NCBI GenBank assembly: GCA_048013815.1
Contig: CM106586.1
Location: forward strand, 15,128,001-15,192,000
Direction: 5' to 3'
Length of the DNA stretch: 64,000 nucleotides
From: Setoptus koraiensis
Lineage: Eukaryota > Arthropoda
Shown here: one piece after another, positions 25,101 through 33,374 of the stretch
How positions within the stretch are numbered: the first letter of the stretch is position 1
Layout of the letters: the number at the start of each line of letters is the position of its first letter
Made by a program: the position numbers and the translations under genes
The notes under the pieces: generated by a model
Told to the model about the DNA's origin: nothing
Databases searched by the model: none
Seen by the model: the letters and a program-made list of their open reading frames with translations, nothing else

Positions 25101-26529
25101 ATCCCGATTGCAAACTCATCAATGTGGGCGCCTGGTATTCCATGACCGGCTACGCGTTGGCCTTTCCCAGAAATTCGCGATATTTTGAAAAATTCAATAT
25201 GAAAATGTTAGAGTATAGGAAAAATGGCGAATTGGACCGGCTCAGGCGATTCTGGTTGCAGGGATTGTGCAAGCCGGGCCAGAATAGACACAGCATCAGT
25301 AAACCGTTGGATCTGAGCCAATTTATGTCGGCGTTTTTGCTGCTGGGCGCGGGCATCCTTGTGTCCGTTTTAATATTTGCCCTGGAGCATTTGTACATTA
25401 TGTATCTTCGCGACAGACTCATCAGGAACAAGACGCGCAGACAACTGTTGGTCGAGTGGATCAGGCCCATCAGTCTAGTAAGTATCTAGCCTTGTCACAT
25501 GCCAATGATGTCAAACATATTTGGCCGTTTTTGGGTGCTAGTCGCAATCCGAAATGCGTGTCCAGCCACAAAGTGGCCCCAATTCACGCGAGCAACAATA
25601 ATACGAATCGTAATAATTTCGCCCACTGTGATTTCTAGCATGCATAGACTGATGTATTAACTGATTTTATATTTATTTATGTTTTCTGGCCCCACTTTCG
25701 TCGCCGCGGACAGAGCCTCGCCGACACACTGCGCGAACCGAGTCGCAGGAGCGCCGTGGAATTTTCCGAAGACGAGGACGCCGAATGTTGCGGCTGCTCA
25801 AGTTGCAACGAGCGATTCCGTGATTTAGTTGAGAAATTATCCAAGGCCAAAAGATGCATCAATGACCTGAAGAGTCAGATGCGCAAAAAGTCGCTTCCGC
25901 TCACCGTCAATCACTCTTCGACAAACTTAAACTATAATTGTGAACTCATGAACGACACTCGGTCGCAAGTTCAACTGACCCAATGCAAAAAACAAACAGT
26001 GCCCAAGAGATGCCACCAAGAAATGCAGGCGAAATCGGGCCCCGCCGCCATGGACGATTTGAGCGATGCTGATATTGAGCTCAATTCAACTACAAATCAG
26101 CGACAATTTATTGAGTGGTCCGACAAGGATTGTAAACCGGTGCAGTCTATTAAATATTATCCCACTTGCTCCTCAAATGTTACCAGTCCATATACAAATA
26201 ACCAAATCGATTGCGTCCGCAGAACACGGGACAAAAACCAGGAACAGTTGGTTATGAGAACATTTTGTCCGCATTCCTCCACGAAAACCAGTAAGGAACG
26301 AATTGATCAAAATGACAATTGGCATCTCTATGGTCTGGCCGAGTGTCCCAATTCCTGCCGTGCTGAACTCAGCGATAGTGTAACAACCATACGGGCAGTT
26401 TGTCACACTGACAGAGCTCATCATAAAACTTGCTCGGATATCTCTGACAGACCAGACAAGAAAATCGACGAACCGTTGGAACGGATCAATCGAGATGGCA
26501 GCGATCATGGCCCGGAAACTTTGTTGTGA
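8664..26529 (+). CDS. Nmdar2: NMDA-type glutamate receptor subunit 2 (GluN2), 14 coding exons
   Basis: Glutamate-gated cation channel subunit of the postsynaptic membrane. Exons joined in continuous phase: 8664-10351, 18358-18473, 18873-19010, 19382-19760, 21222-21318, 21696-21770, 22274-22788, 22916-22946, 23601-23784, 23996-24225, 24421-24489, 24687-24864, 25023-25477, 25714-26529, giving 1656 residues. A signal peptide ([13 protein letters not shown]) is followed by the bilobed N-terminal domain (to about 775) with a roughly 195-residue disordered insert near 233-428. Then come S1, the KCCSGFC motif, M1 (about 1079-1103), the pore loop M2, M3 (1152-1174), S2, M4 (about 1331-1358) and a 270-residue tail ending ETLL, a class I PDZ ligand. 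The GluN2 assignment rests on DAFIYDA, FGT..GNTE, and the Arg (INSDR) and Asp glutamate-binding residues. Odd points are Gly1135 at the pore N-site, Val1165 instead of Ser before YTANLAAF, and Lys where GluN2A has Thr513. Exon 8 has only 31 bases. Confidence 0.93.
9786..9857 (+). repeat. 24-base coding tandem repeat (x3) in NMDA receptor exon 1
   Basis: Three identical 24-base units encode three copies of the octapeptide KSSPASAS in register with the reading frame. They lie in the disordered insert of the N-terminal domain. Perfect identity at the DNA level suggests recent slippage expansion. Confidence 0.85.
15300..15325. repeat. GGCC-repeat palindrome, 26 bases
   Basis: An uninterrupted run of GGCC units bounded by GCT and AGC, so the whole 26 bases are self-complementary. 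It could form a cruciform or a simple slippage hairpin. No gene association beyond lying in the first NMDA receptor intron. Confidence 0.8.
16155..16190. repeat. GT dinucleotide microsatellite
   Basis: About 14 GT units with CG interruptions at the 5' end, inside the first NMDA receptor intron. Confidence 0.85.
16403..16475. repeat. 18-base tandem repeat, about 4 copies
   Basis: Units of the form GCGAGTTTCGGCTCGG-NN, diverging toward the right end. Simple minisatellite in the first NMDA receptor intron. Confidence 0.75.
17441..17516. repeat. 19-base tandem repeat, 4 copies
   Basis: Four consecutive 19-base units beginning AGCCC(A/G)(G/C)TG; the last three differ from each other by a few bases. 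The spacing is exact and there are no spacers, so this is a minisatellite, not a CRISPR array. Confidence 0.85.
21071..21127. repeat. 19-base tandem repeat, 3 copies
   Basis: Three copies of GCACTAGCCAGAAAAGTTG (the third with two changes), ending 94 bases upstream of NMDA receptor exon 5. Confidence 0.85.
22826..22841. promoter_or_regulatory. Perfect 16-base palindrome centred on an E-box
   Basis: TAGATCACGTGATCTA is self-complementary over 16 bases with CACGTG (E-box) at the centre. It lies in the 127-base intron between NMDA receptor exons 7 and 8. It could bind bHLH or bHLH-ZIP dimers; function is inference only. Confidence 0.4.
23219..23405 (+). ncRNA. U2: U2 spliceosomal snRNA gene (diverged), in NMDA receptor intron 8
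   Basis: The first 48 bases (23219-23266) match the conserved 5' end of U2, including stem I and the GUAGUA branch-point-pairing box, with the arthropod variants TTATGG and CAAAGTG. The remainder has diverged in sequence but keeps U2 architecture. Stem IIa is 267-272/279-285 (add 23000). Its loop TTGACC (273-278) is complementary to GGTCAA (308-313), which is the stem IIc pairing. Stem IIb is 288-293/299-304. Stem III is GATCACC 331-337/355-361 and contains the conserved GCTTGC. Stem IV is 365-370/396-401 and 373-377/388-392, with a TTGCACTAAT loop resembling the U2B'' site. The total of about 187 bases fits U2. The expected Sm site is poor: AATCTTTCA at 23318-23326. Same strand as the host gene. 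It may be the functional U2, a variant, or a recently silenced copy; the paired changes favour function. Confidence 0.85.
23460..23498. other. Inverted repeat (10-bp arms) downstream of U2
   Basis: CCCGGTTCGG (23460-23469) and CCGAACCGGG (23489-23498) are perfect complements around a 19-base loop, in GC-rich DNA 55 bases after the U2 3' end. It might aid 3'-end formation or be chance in GC-rich sequence. Confidence 0.5.
24527..24569. repeat. ATATCGAGATATTATCAT tandem repeat, about 3 copies
   Basis: Three units of 16 to 17 bases, each containing the palindrome ATATCGAGATAT or its variant, in the intron before NMDA receptor exon 12. Confidence 0.7.
24612..24684 (+). repeat. GTCTGTTTGG tandem repeat abutting a 3' splice site
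   Basis: About seven 10-base units (GTCTG(T/C)(T/C)TGG) run directly into the acceptor GGTCAG|ATAACT of NMDA receptor exon 12. The array replaces a normal polypyrimidine tract with a U/G-rich one. Whether copy number affects splicing is unknown. Confidence 0.75.
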
Positions 26530-26562
26530 CTTTGTTAGTTAAATTTTGCATTCTGTTGGAAA

Positions 26563-26568
26563 AATAAA
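26563..26568 (+). terminator. Polyadenylation signal of the NMDA receptor gene
   Basis: AATAAA 34 bases after the stop codon. Confidence 0.7.
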
Positions 26569-26630
26569 TTTCACTGTGAATATCATGCAAGTTTCTCAGT
26601 CCGAAAATGACTTTGTTTCCTTCTTTTTCT

Positions 26631-26698
26631 GTTGAGTTATACAATCCGATGAGTTATACAATCCATTGAGTTATACAATCCGTTGAGTTGTAGAATAG
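26631..26698. repeat. 17-base tandem repeat, 4 copies
   Basis: Units (G/A)(T/A)TGAGTTATACAATCC repeated four times with exact 17-base spacing; the last copy has three changes. Confidence 0.85.
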
Positions 26699-26714
26699 CT
26701 TGCATCGCCCCGTT

Positions 26715-26780
26715 GAACATGTCGAAAACCGATGCGAAAACCGATGTGAAAACCAATTTGAAAAGCGATGTGAAAAGCGA
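26715..26780. repeat. 12-base tandem repeat, about 5 copies
   Basis: Units close to GAAAACCGATGT, diverging to GAAAAGCGATGT, immediately after the 17-base repeat. Confidence 0.75.
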
Positions 26781-27061
26781 GCTTTGTTCGGTGATTCGGT
26801 AGACCGGTCACGATGTGGTGTTTACTGGACTCGATCGAAATGGAGTTTTCAGTTTTCGACCGGCCTCACAAGCATCAAAATTTTATTCTCTGGAACCCAT
26901 AGTGTATCTCAATCTACTGACATTACCACTCAATCGTTCATTGAGAAAAATCCCTCGATTTTCGTAATCCTATGACTAGGGCAAATCGGTTCCGAGCCGA
27001 ATCCAGTAATGAAGGATTTTGTTCCTGATTTTTATAATTGACCAAAAATTACTTCAACGTT

Positions 27062-27437
27062 CAAAGATATGGAACAATTACTAAATGATTACAGAATTAT
27101 GGACGACCAATTAGCTTATCTGGATATTCTATAATTACAACCAGAGTTTAATATACAAGAAGTATGGTCATTTGTGCCTGCCGAAACGAATCAATCGCAA
27201 AATTCTCTATATCCCATGGTCGATCCTAATGAAGTTTGTCCAATGCCGCCAATTACAGACGAGGTTTGTTCGCCAAAGGCGCGACCTAGCTCCTATAAAA
27301 TGGAGGTAAAGCATAGTGCTCGCCACTGTCAACAAAAACAGGGGATATCCAGCAGCAAAAAATTGACAGTTCGCGAGAGACAAGTCGAACTTCAAAGACA
27401 AGAAGCTCATCAATTGCAGTTGCGTGATTACTGGTGC
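27062..27437 (+). pseudogene. Coding-like stretch with one in-frame stop, unrecognised
   Basis: In one frame the sequence reads as a non-repetitive, charged protein: KDMEQLLNDYRIMDDQLAYL, then an in-frame TAA at about 27132, then a stretch with EVWSFVPAE, DPNEVCPMPP and a basic, Gln-rich helix (KKLTVRERQVELQRQEAHQL). I do not recognise it. The amino acid composition is unlike the repeat-driven frames around it, so it may be a decayed exon, or an exon pair whose junction removes the stop. No ATG-led frame covers all of it and no strong splice sites are obvious. Confidence 0.25.
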
Positions 27438-29096
27438 ATGGCAAAAACCCTAAGAATTTTCTGGCGAGTAATTCTTATCATAAGGATGATTTTGAGACGT
27501 ATTTGTAGTCACCGAAAAACCGGAATTCAACCATATTTTTCCCCATAATCACCGATTTTCACCAACTTGCACATAAGGACCGAAGTACGGGTGGTTTTCA
27601 TGAAAAAGAGTAGAAATTTAGCCCAAATTATAAAGAAAAGCTGCCCTGTCGGGGTTTCCGAGAGTCGGTTGCTGGGCACTTGATCAATGATTACTCGTGA
27701 TATTTTTTGACTTCGGTCAGCCGAACAAAGTCGCGCTGATATCATTCTCTCTGTCGGAAAACGCAACAAAACCATCGATTCTCGAAGCACCCTGCACTTA
27801 CTGTATATGGTGTTTCAAAAGTATCGAGACCCCAAAAAAACGAAAAAAACCGAGAAAATACTATATTTCCTCCCATAAGAACCGATTTTGGTTGATTTTA
27901 GTGAGTGATTTGCCCTACCCTACCTATGACAAATTAGGGCGCAAATTTCAATAGAAACGAGCGAAACCTGCTGCAATCCGTGGACAAAAATGCTCCCCAA
28001 ACGACGTGCGGATCTATCAAAAAAAAAGTTTTTAACCGGCTAAAACTGAACCGATCCAGTCGACGCTACTGATCGGCTTTGATTGGCCTTTTTTCTTAAC
28101 TTTAACTTAAATTTAGACTCACGCCTCTATTATGAAAGCCCAAAAGCCACGTAGCCTCAAAGATGCCCGGAAATGCCCGCTTTCAGGCTGAGAATGTTCG
28201 TCTGTGAACTGAGTGTGATGTTTTTTAATTGTTTTTGCTTCAAATTGAGTTCATAAATAATAATTTCAAGTTCGAAAATAATAAGTTCTGTCTGGATCGT
28301 GTTGATGAAATATTCCAGTGAAATATTTTCATCATAACTAACGTGCTTTGAGCAGACGCGCAAGTGCTTCTTCAGCTCAATGAATTTTCTTTTTTTTTTG
28401 AACCAATTGTACACTTCTCGGCTCGCCTTCGTGGCCAAATGGCTGAATATAGCGGCATATGTCGATGTTATTTGTTTTCGTTGCGTGCTTTGCAACTATG
28501 TAGCGAGACACTCTCGAAGAATTATGATACTGGATGTGCAATAGTGAAAGCTTTACTGTTGTATTGCATGTCGAGCATTTGCATATACAAGTCAGAATTT
28601 CGGTTGTAGTGACTTCATTTTGAGCCAATTAGAGCACTGAATTGAATTTTTCGTCATAGTCAGCGGAGGATAGAAATGATCGCCTCCACTGCATAGATAA
28701 TCTAAGATGAAAGAAACGAGAACCATTCGCTATCATGGCGGGTTAAAGGTGAATTTATATTCGAGCACGTACGGAACTTGGCATCACCAGTACTGTGCAA
28801 AGGATGAATTGCACTCGGGAATCGGTTCGTGAAGTTTGGCAAATCAATTGCAATTTCACCTGCACATGAACGCAGCCAAATGAATTATTCGTGTATAAAA
28901 CGCAATGATTATCATATCCATAAACACGCACAATTCATAAGTCCCTTCCCGAAATTCAAAAGCATTCTAGTTGAAATGATATAATGTCGTTTGGGGGTTC
29001 ATTAACTGCATAGCTCATTTACATGAATAACGACATGTTTTTTTTACTGACAGAGCGCGTGTCGCATTCAATCGATTCATATCGACGGATTGAGCT

Positions 29097-29178
29097 CTGT
29101 TTTTCGGATCTATCAGACTGAGCGTCTGATAGATCCGAAAAACAGGGAGAGCTGCTAAACTAGCAGCTCTAGCAGCTC
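29097..29178. repeat. Perfect 22-bp hairpin followed by a second 9-bp hairpin
   Basis: Arms 29097-29118 and 29124-29145 are perfectly complementary over 22 bases with a 5-base loop (TGAGC). Directly after it, GAGCTGCTA (29149-29157) and TAGCAGCTC (29161-29169) form a 9-bp hairpin, and the latter 9-mer is repeated at 29170-29178. An AGCT before the first arm can pair across a bulge with AGCT after it. The loop is too short for a typical microRNA precursor. No flanking transposon ends are visible. Confidence 0.7.
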
Positions 29179-29686
29179 GAAAGATAGTGCGACGGTGACC
29201 TGGGTGCTCAGCCAAATTTATTATCGTGAAAACAAATAGTAATTTTTCGCTTTATTTGTACACGCGACGTGTCATGTAGTAGATACATGTGAGTACAATA
29301 CTTGTAACTGTTGCAAGATAAAAACAATTGTAATTGCATAACTACGAACGAGGAAATTGGCCCACTTGAGAGGATCAAATCGGATTGCTGTTGCCGTGGC
29401 TGTGAAGACGAAAAATAATGTAGTGTCAAGTTTGCTCGACAATGCAAGCAAATTGCGAAAAATTTCCAAAAAATATCTCAATTGGGGCCAAAAGTAACTC
29501 GAGCTCTTGTTTTGCTCAACCAACATTCGAGATCAAGTAAAGCATTTATGCTCACCGATCGCATTGTCGAATCAATGAATTCGCTTTCGAAATCAGCTAA
29601 TGAGCGAAAACATTGAAAAACCCATTGGCCAATGTCACAAACTGATACGTGAGTGAACTACAATTGCTGACTGTAATTGCACAGCC

Positions 29687-29936
29687 ATGGCTGAGGCGGA
29701 TAACTCAATCCCTTTGCGACAGGTGTCACTGGCGCAGGTAACATTCTCACAACATGAGACATCATCGGGCAATCAACAAATCAGTAGCAAACAAACTAGT
29801 AGTGGTATAGACATTATAGCCAATGTGGCACACAAACAAACATTGGCTCATAGAAAGAGGAAGGTCGAAAAAATTCTGAGATCCATCAAGGAAGAGGCGA
29901 ATGCTATAAACAAACAATTCAACTTAGACGCGACAG
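29687..29936 (+). CDS. Possible first coding exon of an unrecognised gene
   Basis: A good ATG context (GCCATGG) opens 83 codons, which end at a GTGAGT donor in phase 1. The peptide is ordinary in composition, with a Gln/Ser-rich start and a charged helix (HRKRKVEKILRSIKEEANAI). I do not recognise it. A strong acceptor (TTTTTCACAG) at 30694 could add 47 in-phase codons, ending at a TAG at 30836-30838, to give about 130 residues, but the joined protein matches nothing I know. The neighbours are repeats and no nearby gene shares the strand. Confidence 0.3.
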
Positions 29937-30431
29937 GTGAGTGGAATATTGTTGTTTGTGTCAATCCATATCTGCAGCCAACATCTAGTTAAAAGCCGGT
30001 GATTGCCGGCTTCTGACTGAATTCTGTATGTGTGTGTGTGTGTGTAACTCGTTAATTTGTCGTGATCACACAAGCTAATGAGCTTTTTTGCCTTTGGAAA
30101 GCATGAAAATTGTCCCGATAGCAATAATACATATTTGACAACTTCACCTAAATTGTGCACATATTTATCGCTGCCGATAACTAGTTGTGCTGCTTTTACG
30201 ACAGGTAGCGGTAGTTATGCAACACTATGCCATAACTTTGATATTGCTTGCTGTGTCGAAAGAGCCGCTTTCTTGCACTTTCAGTTAGACTGTCAGTTAT
30301 CGCCACTGTCACACTGTCACTTGTTGTTCATCGAAGCGCGAACAGATCGCCGATCGTTCCTAAATTTAAACTGTCGACAAAATGAAATCACAACAAATTG
30401 TGTTCACACAAGATAAGGATACATTTACGAC

Positions 30432-30535
30432 ATCTGCATATATCCGCGTATATCTGCGTATATCTGCGTATATTTGCGTAAATCTGCGTATATCTGCGTA
30501 TATCTGCGTATATCTGCGTATATCTGTTTATATCT
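30432..30535. repeat. 10-base tandem repeat (GCGTATATCT), about 10 copies
   Basis: Units of exactly 10 bases, GCGTATATCT with occasional changes. A 10-base period equals about one helical turn, so the AT and GC steps keep the same face of the helix. Confidence 0.85.
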
Positions 30536-30899
30536 GTGTGCAATAGTGAGTATATGGAAAACGGTTTAATTCGTGTATCACATTCGTCAGCTCACTGATC
30601 CAATTTAACTGGACGCGTGATATCATCGTCTCAGGCGCCTTGTGGCGATTTGCATACGGTATTATATTGCGTAATCTTTTGCTGTTTTTCACAGGTGGAG
30701 CCTCTTTTCGGTTCGAACTTGCAACAGCTTGTAAGTCGATCGGCCTTGATGTGGTGGCTTTCGATTCGAGAATCGGGCTCGCACCACGACAAGGAAGAAC
30801 AGAGAACAATCGATCATTCAAGAACATACAACAATAGATGGAATGCAAAGAGTTAAATCTCTCTATTGGTGCAACAACTGTCCGGGATGAGATTACCAA

Positions 30900-33260
30900 T
30901 CTCGAGACAAGCCCGAAACAAGCATAAGTAATAATAGAAAAGTGTGCAAGATATCTCTCACAACTTATTTATTGTCAACTTTATTATTAGCTAATTGTAT
31001 GCGCAATTGGGCACACAATAGAAGCCTTACATGTTGCCGTTTTTAACCAAAACAGGCTTGATTGGATTGACATTGATTACGTATGTTGTACACACAATTA
31101 TTTTACCTAAATTACCTTCTTGTTCAAAGCACCGACACAAACAATAGCAACAACAGCTACATTGACAGCACCCACAAAACAGAGACACATCTGATGTGTC
31201 AAACCAATGATTTATTATAACCAATGTCTGCGGTTTGTTATTGTGTTGTTGTCAGCACAATTTCCACACTTATACATCTATCTTATGTCTTCTGTACTGC
31301 CGATGACTCATCTCTAGTTTCATATATATCGACAACTCATTTTTGAAACTTCTTTTTCACTAACTAATTAGTTGGTGTCAGTATAAATCCCTGTCAATTA
31401 GCATTCATTAGCATGCTGACACGTCTGGTTGCATAACACTCACGCAAATGAAAGATGTTAAGCTGATTACTGGGATGAACAATATCATATATACGTTGTT
31501 TGTATTTCCTCGACATATAACGAGGCTCGTCGAAAGTTAATTTTTGTTTGTTTGTACTCAGACAAACGTCCTGTTGTCATCAGAGATCATCGCCGATACG
31601 TTTCAAAATCTCCGACTGGAATTTTCCGTCGAGAAACACTCAACCTCGTGATGCAATCTTGTTTTTTTTTTCTTCTAATTATCGCATGATCACAGTAGTG
31701 TGTAGAGTAGTGATCCGTCAATCGTCATGATTTGAGTAGTGAGGCTGCATAGAAATGAAACTACGGCAATCATGAAACTAAATTTGTTTGTCGGCAATTT
31801 TAATTTTGTTTGCCCAAGCAACTTAACATCTCCGAAAAAAGCAGGCTACCGATACGTTTATATTCATGAGATTACATGATAGATTCGCAGAGATAGATTT
31901 ACAAATCTAAGCGATAATTCGATTCTAATTAATCATCAATGCAATTTACAATAATCACAATATAGCTATCATACATGTAATGATACTACGCCTATCTCAG
32001 CGAGACCATCTTGAAGTGGTAACACTCCCACGCGAAAACTAACCACGATCACGTTGTAACAACAATCGGCTCTTTTTTTCATATATATAAATGGTGAAAG
32101 TGTGAAAAAAAGAAGCCAGCAAATTTCGCCCGTATTGGCGGCAGTCACGCCAATTTATAGAGCCGTGATAAATAACGAATTACACCAAGGTATTTGCACG
32201 AAATAAGATTCCTCTTCTCGGGCATGCCCAATGCGATCTACATGTCTAATATTTCTGCCAAGATGGACACTTTGTTTGCTTGTGTTGTATTTAGTGGTTA
32301 CCTTGCAATCCTTAGCGATCGCTAATCTCTCCATCTGAGTGTGGCTAATCGCGTATTCTCGAATCAATCTCAATTTTGGTCTGGCGATGAGACTTAAATG
32401 AATTGGCCTACTGTTTGGTCTTGAATTTTTCAATGTTACAACACGCGAATGTATGTATCGAGATGAACGAGGCAACTGATGAGTTTGGCTCGCTTTAATC
32501 CGGTTCCATCAGCAACAAACTCGATTCGGAATGACAGCGCGCTCACAATACCAGTGCTCAGAATAACAGTGGGACGAGAAGCTATTCCATTAAAATATCG
32601 ATGATCTGAGAGGCCAATGGCGAGCGAAATTACTGCATGCCATTGAATTCTTTTCATCTCGAATTACTTATATGATATGAGTTATATCGGCACTATTTAT
32701 GCTGAGCACTCGTCCGAATTGCATTTAGGATCTTGGCAGCGCGACAGAGGGCGCGTAACTGTTGGGCTGTTTGTTTTGTCAGTTGACTTTCATCGATCCC
32801 TACGAATTCATTTATCCCTGAAAATTCATCGATCCCCGAAAATCTATCGATCCCTGAAAATTCATCTATCGCATGAGGAGTAGAGAGGATTCATGGGAAG
32901 CGAGGTTTCTCGGAGGAAGCCGTTCATCGAGTCGACGAGATACCATTTCGGCTGGACATTCCTGTTCGGCTAGACACTCCTGTCGAAGCGCATGCCGACT
33001 GCAATTGAGGCAAATCGTACAGAGACTATGCAAAAATGTGCAACTGTCACTTGGCATTATTTACCGGTAAATTTGCCAACGCAGTCCAATCGTGACTGGA
33101 CCACCTTTGCTGCAGGTGACGGTAGTGACGTAATGCATTCCTGCTCATTATTGTGTAACTGTTTGTACACTTGCTGTTGTGTCTGTCGTATGTTGTTGTT
33201 GTTGTTGCCTTACAACTTAGGCTGGCCTGCTCATTGTTCGGCTGGTTTGTTTATTGAAGC
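30900..33260. other. Intergenic stretch, no gene seen
   Basis: AT-rich, with short featureless open frames only. It includes an 18-base tandem repeat at 32789-32870. Confidence 0.5.
32789..32870. repeat. 18-base tandem repeat, about 4.5 copies
   Basis: Units near AATTCATCGATCCCTGAA with scattered changes. Confidence 0.75.
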
Positions 33261-33270
33261 GCAAACGTAT

Positions 33271-33374
33271 GTTTGTCGTTGTTGTTGTCGTTGTTGTTGT
33301 CGTTGTTGTCGTTGTTGTTGTCGTTGTTGTCGTTGTTGTTGTCGTTGTTGTCGTTGTTGTTGTCGTTGTTGTGA
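33271..33374. repeat. GTTGTTGTC triplet array
   Basis: About 100 bases of GTT and GTC triplets. It gives poly-Val, Cys and Leu frames on this strand and Asn, Gln and Thr frames on the other; no coding evidence. Confidence 0.9.

Larger units (their letters stand above)
26530..29686. other. AT-rich intergenic stretch, no clear gene
   Basis: It contains the NMDA receptor polyadenylation signal, two small tandem repeats (26631-26698, 26715-26780), one unrecognised coding-like stretch (27062-27437) and the perfect hairpin at 29097. Nothing else here looks coding. Confidence 0.5.

Noticed and set aside
28157-28495. 112-codon minus-strand open frame in AT-rich DNA
   Set aside because: It has no ATG start (TTG) and no recognisable motif; AT-rich composition explains its Lys/Ile/Leu content.
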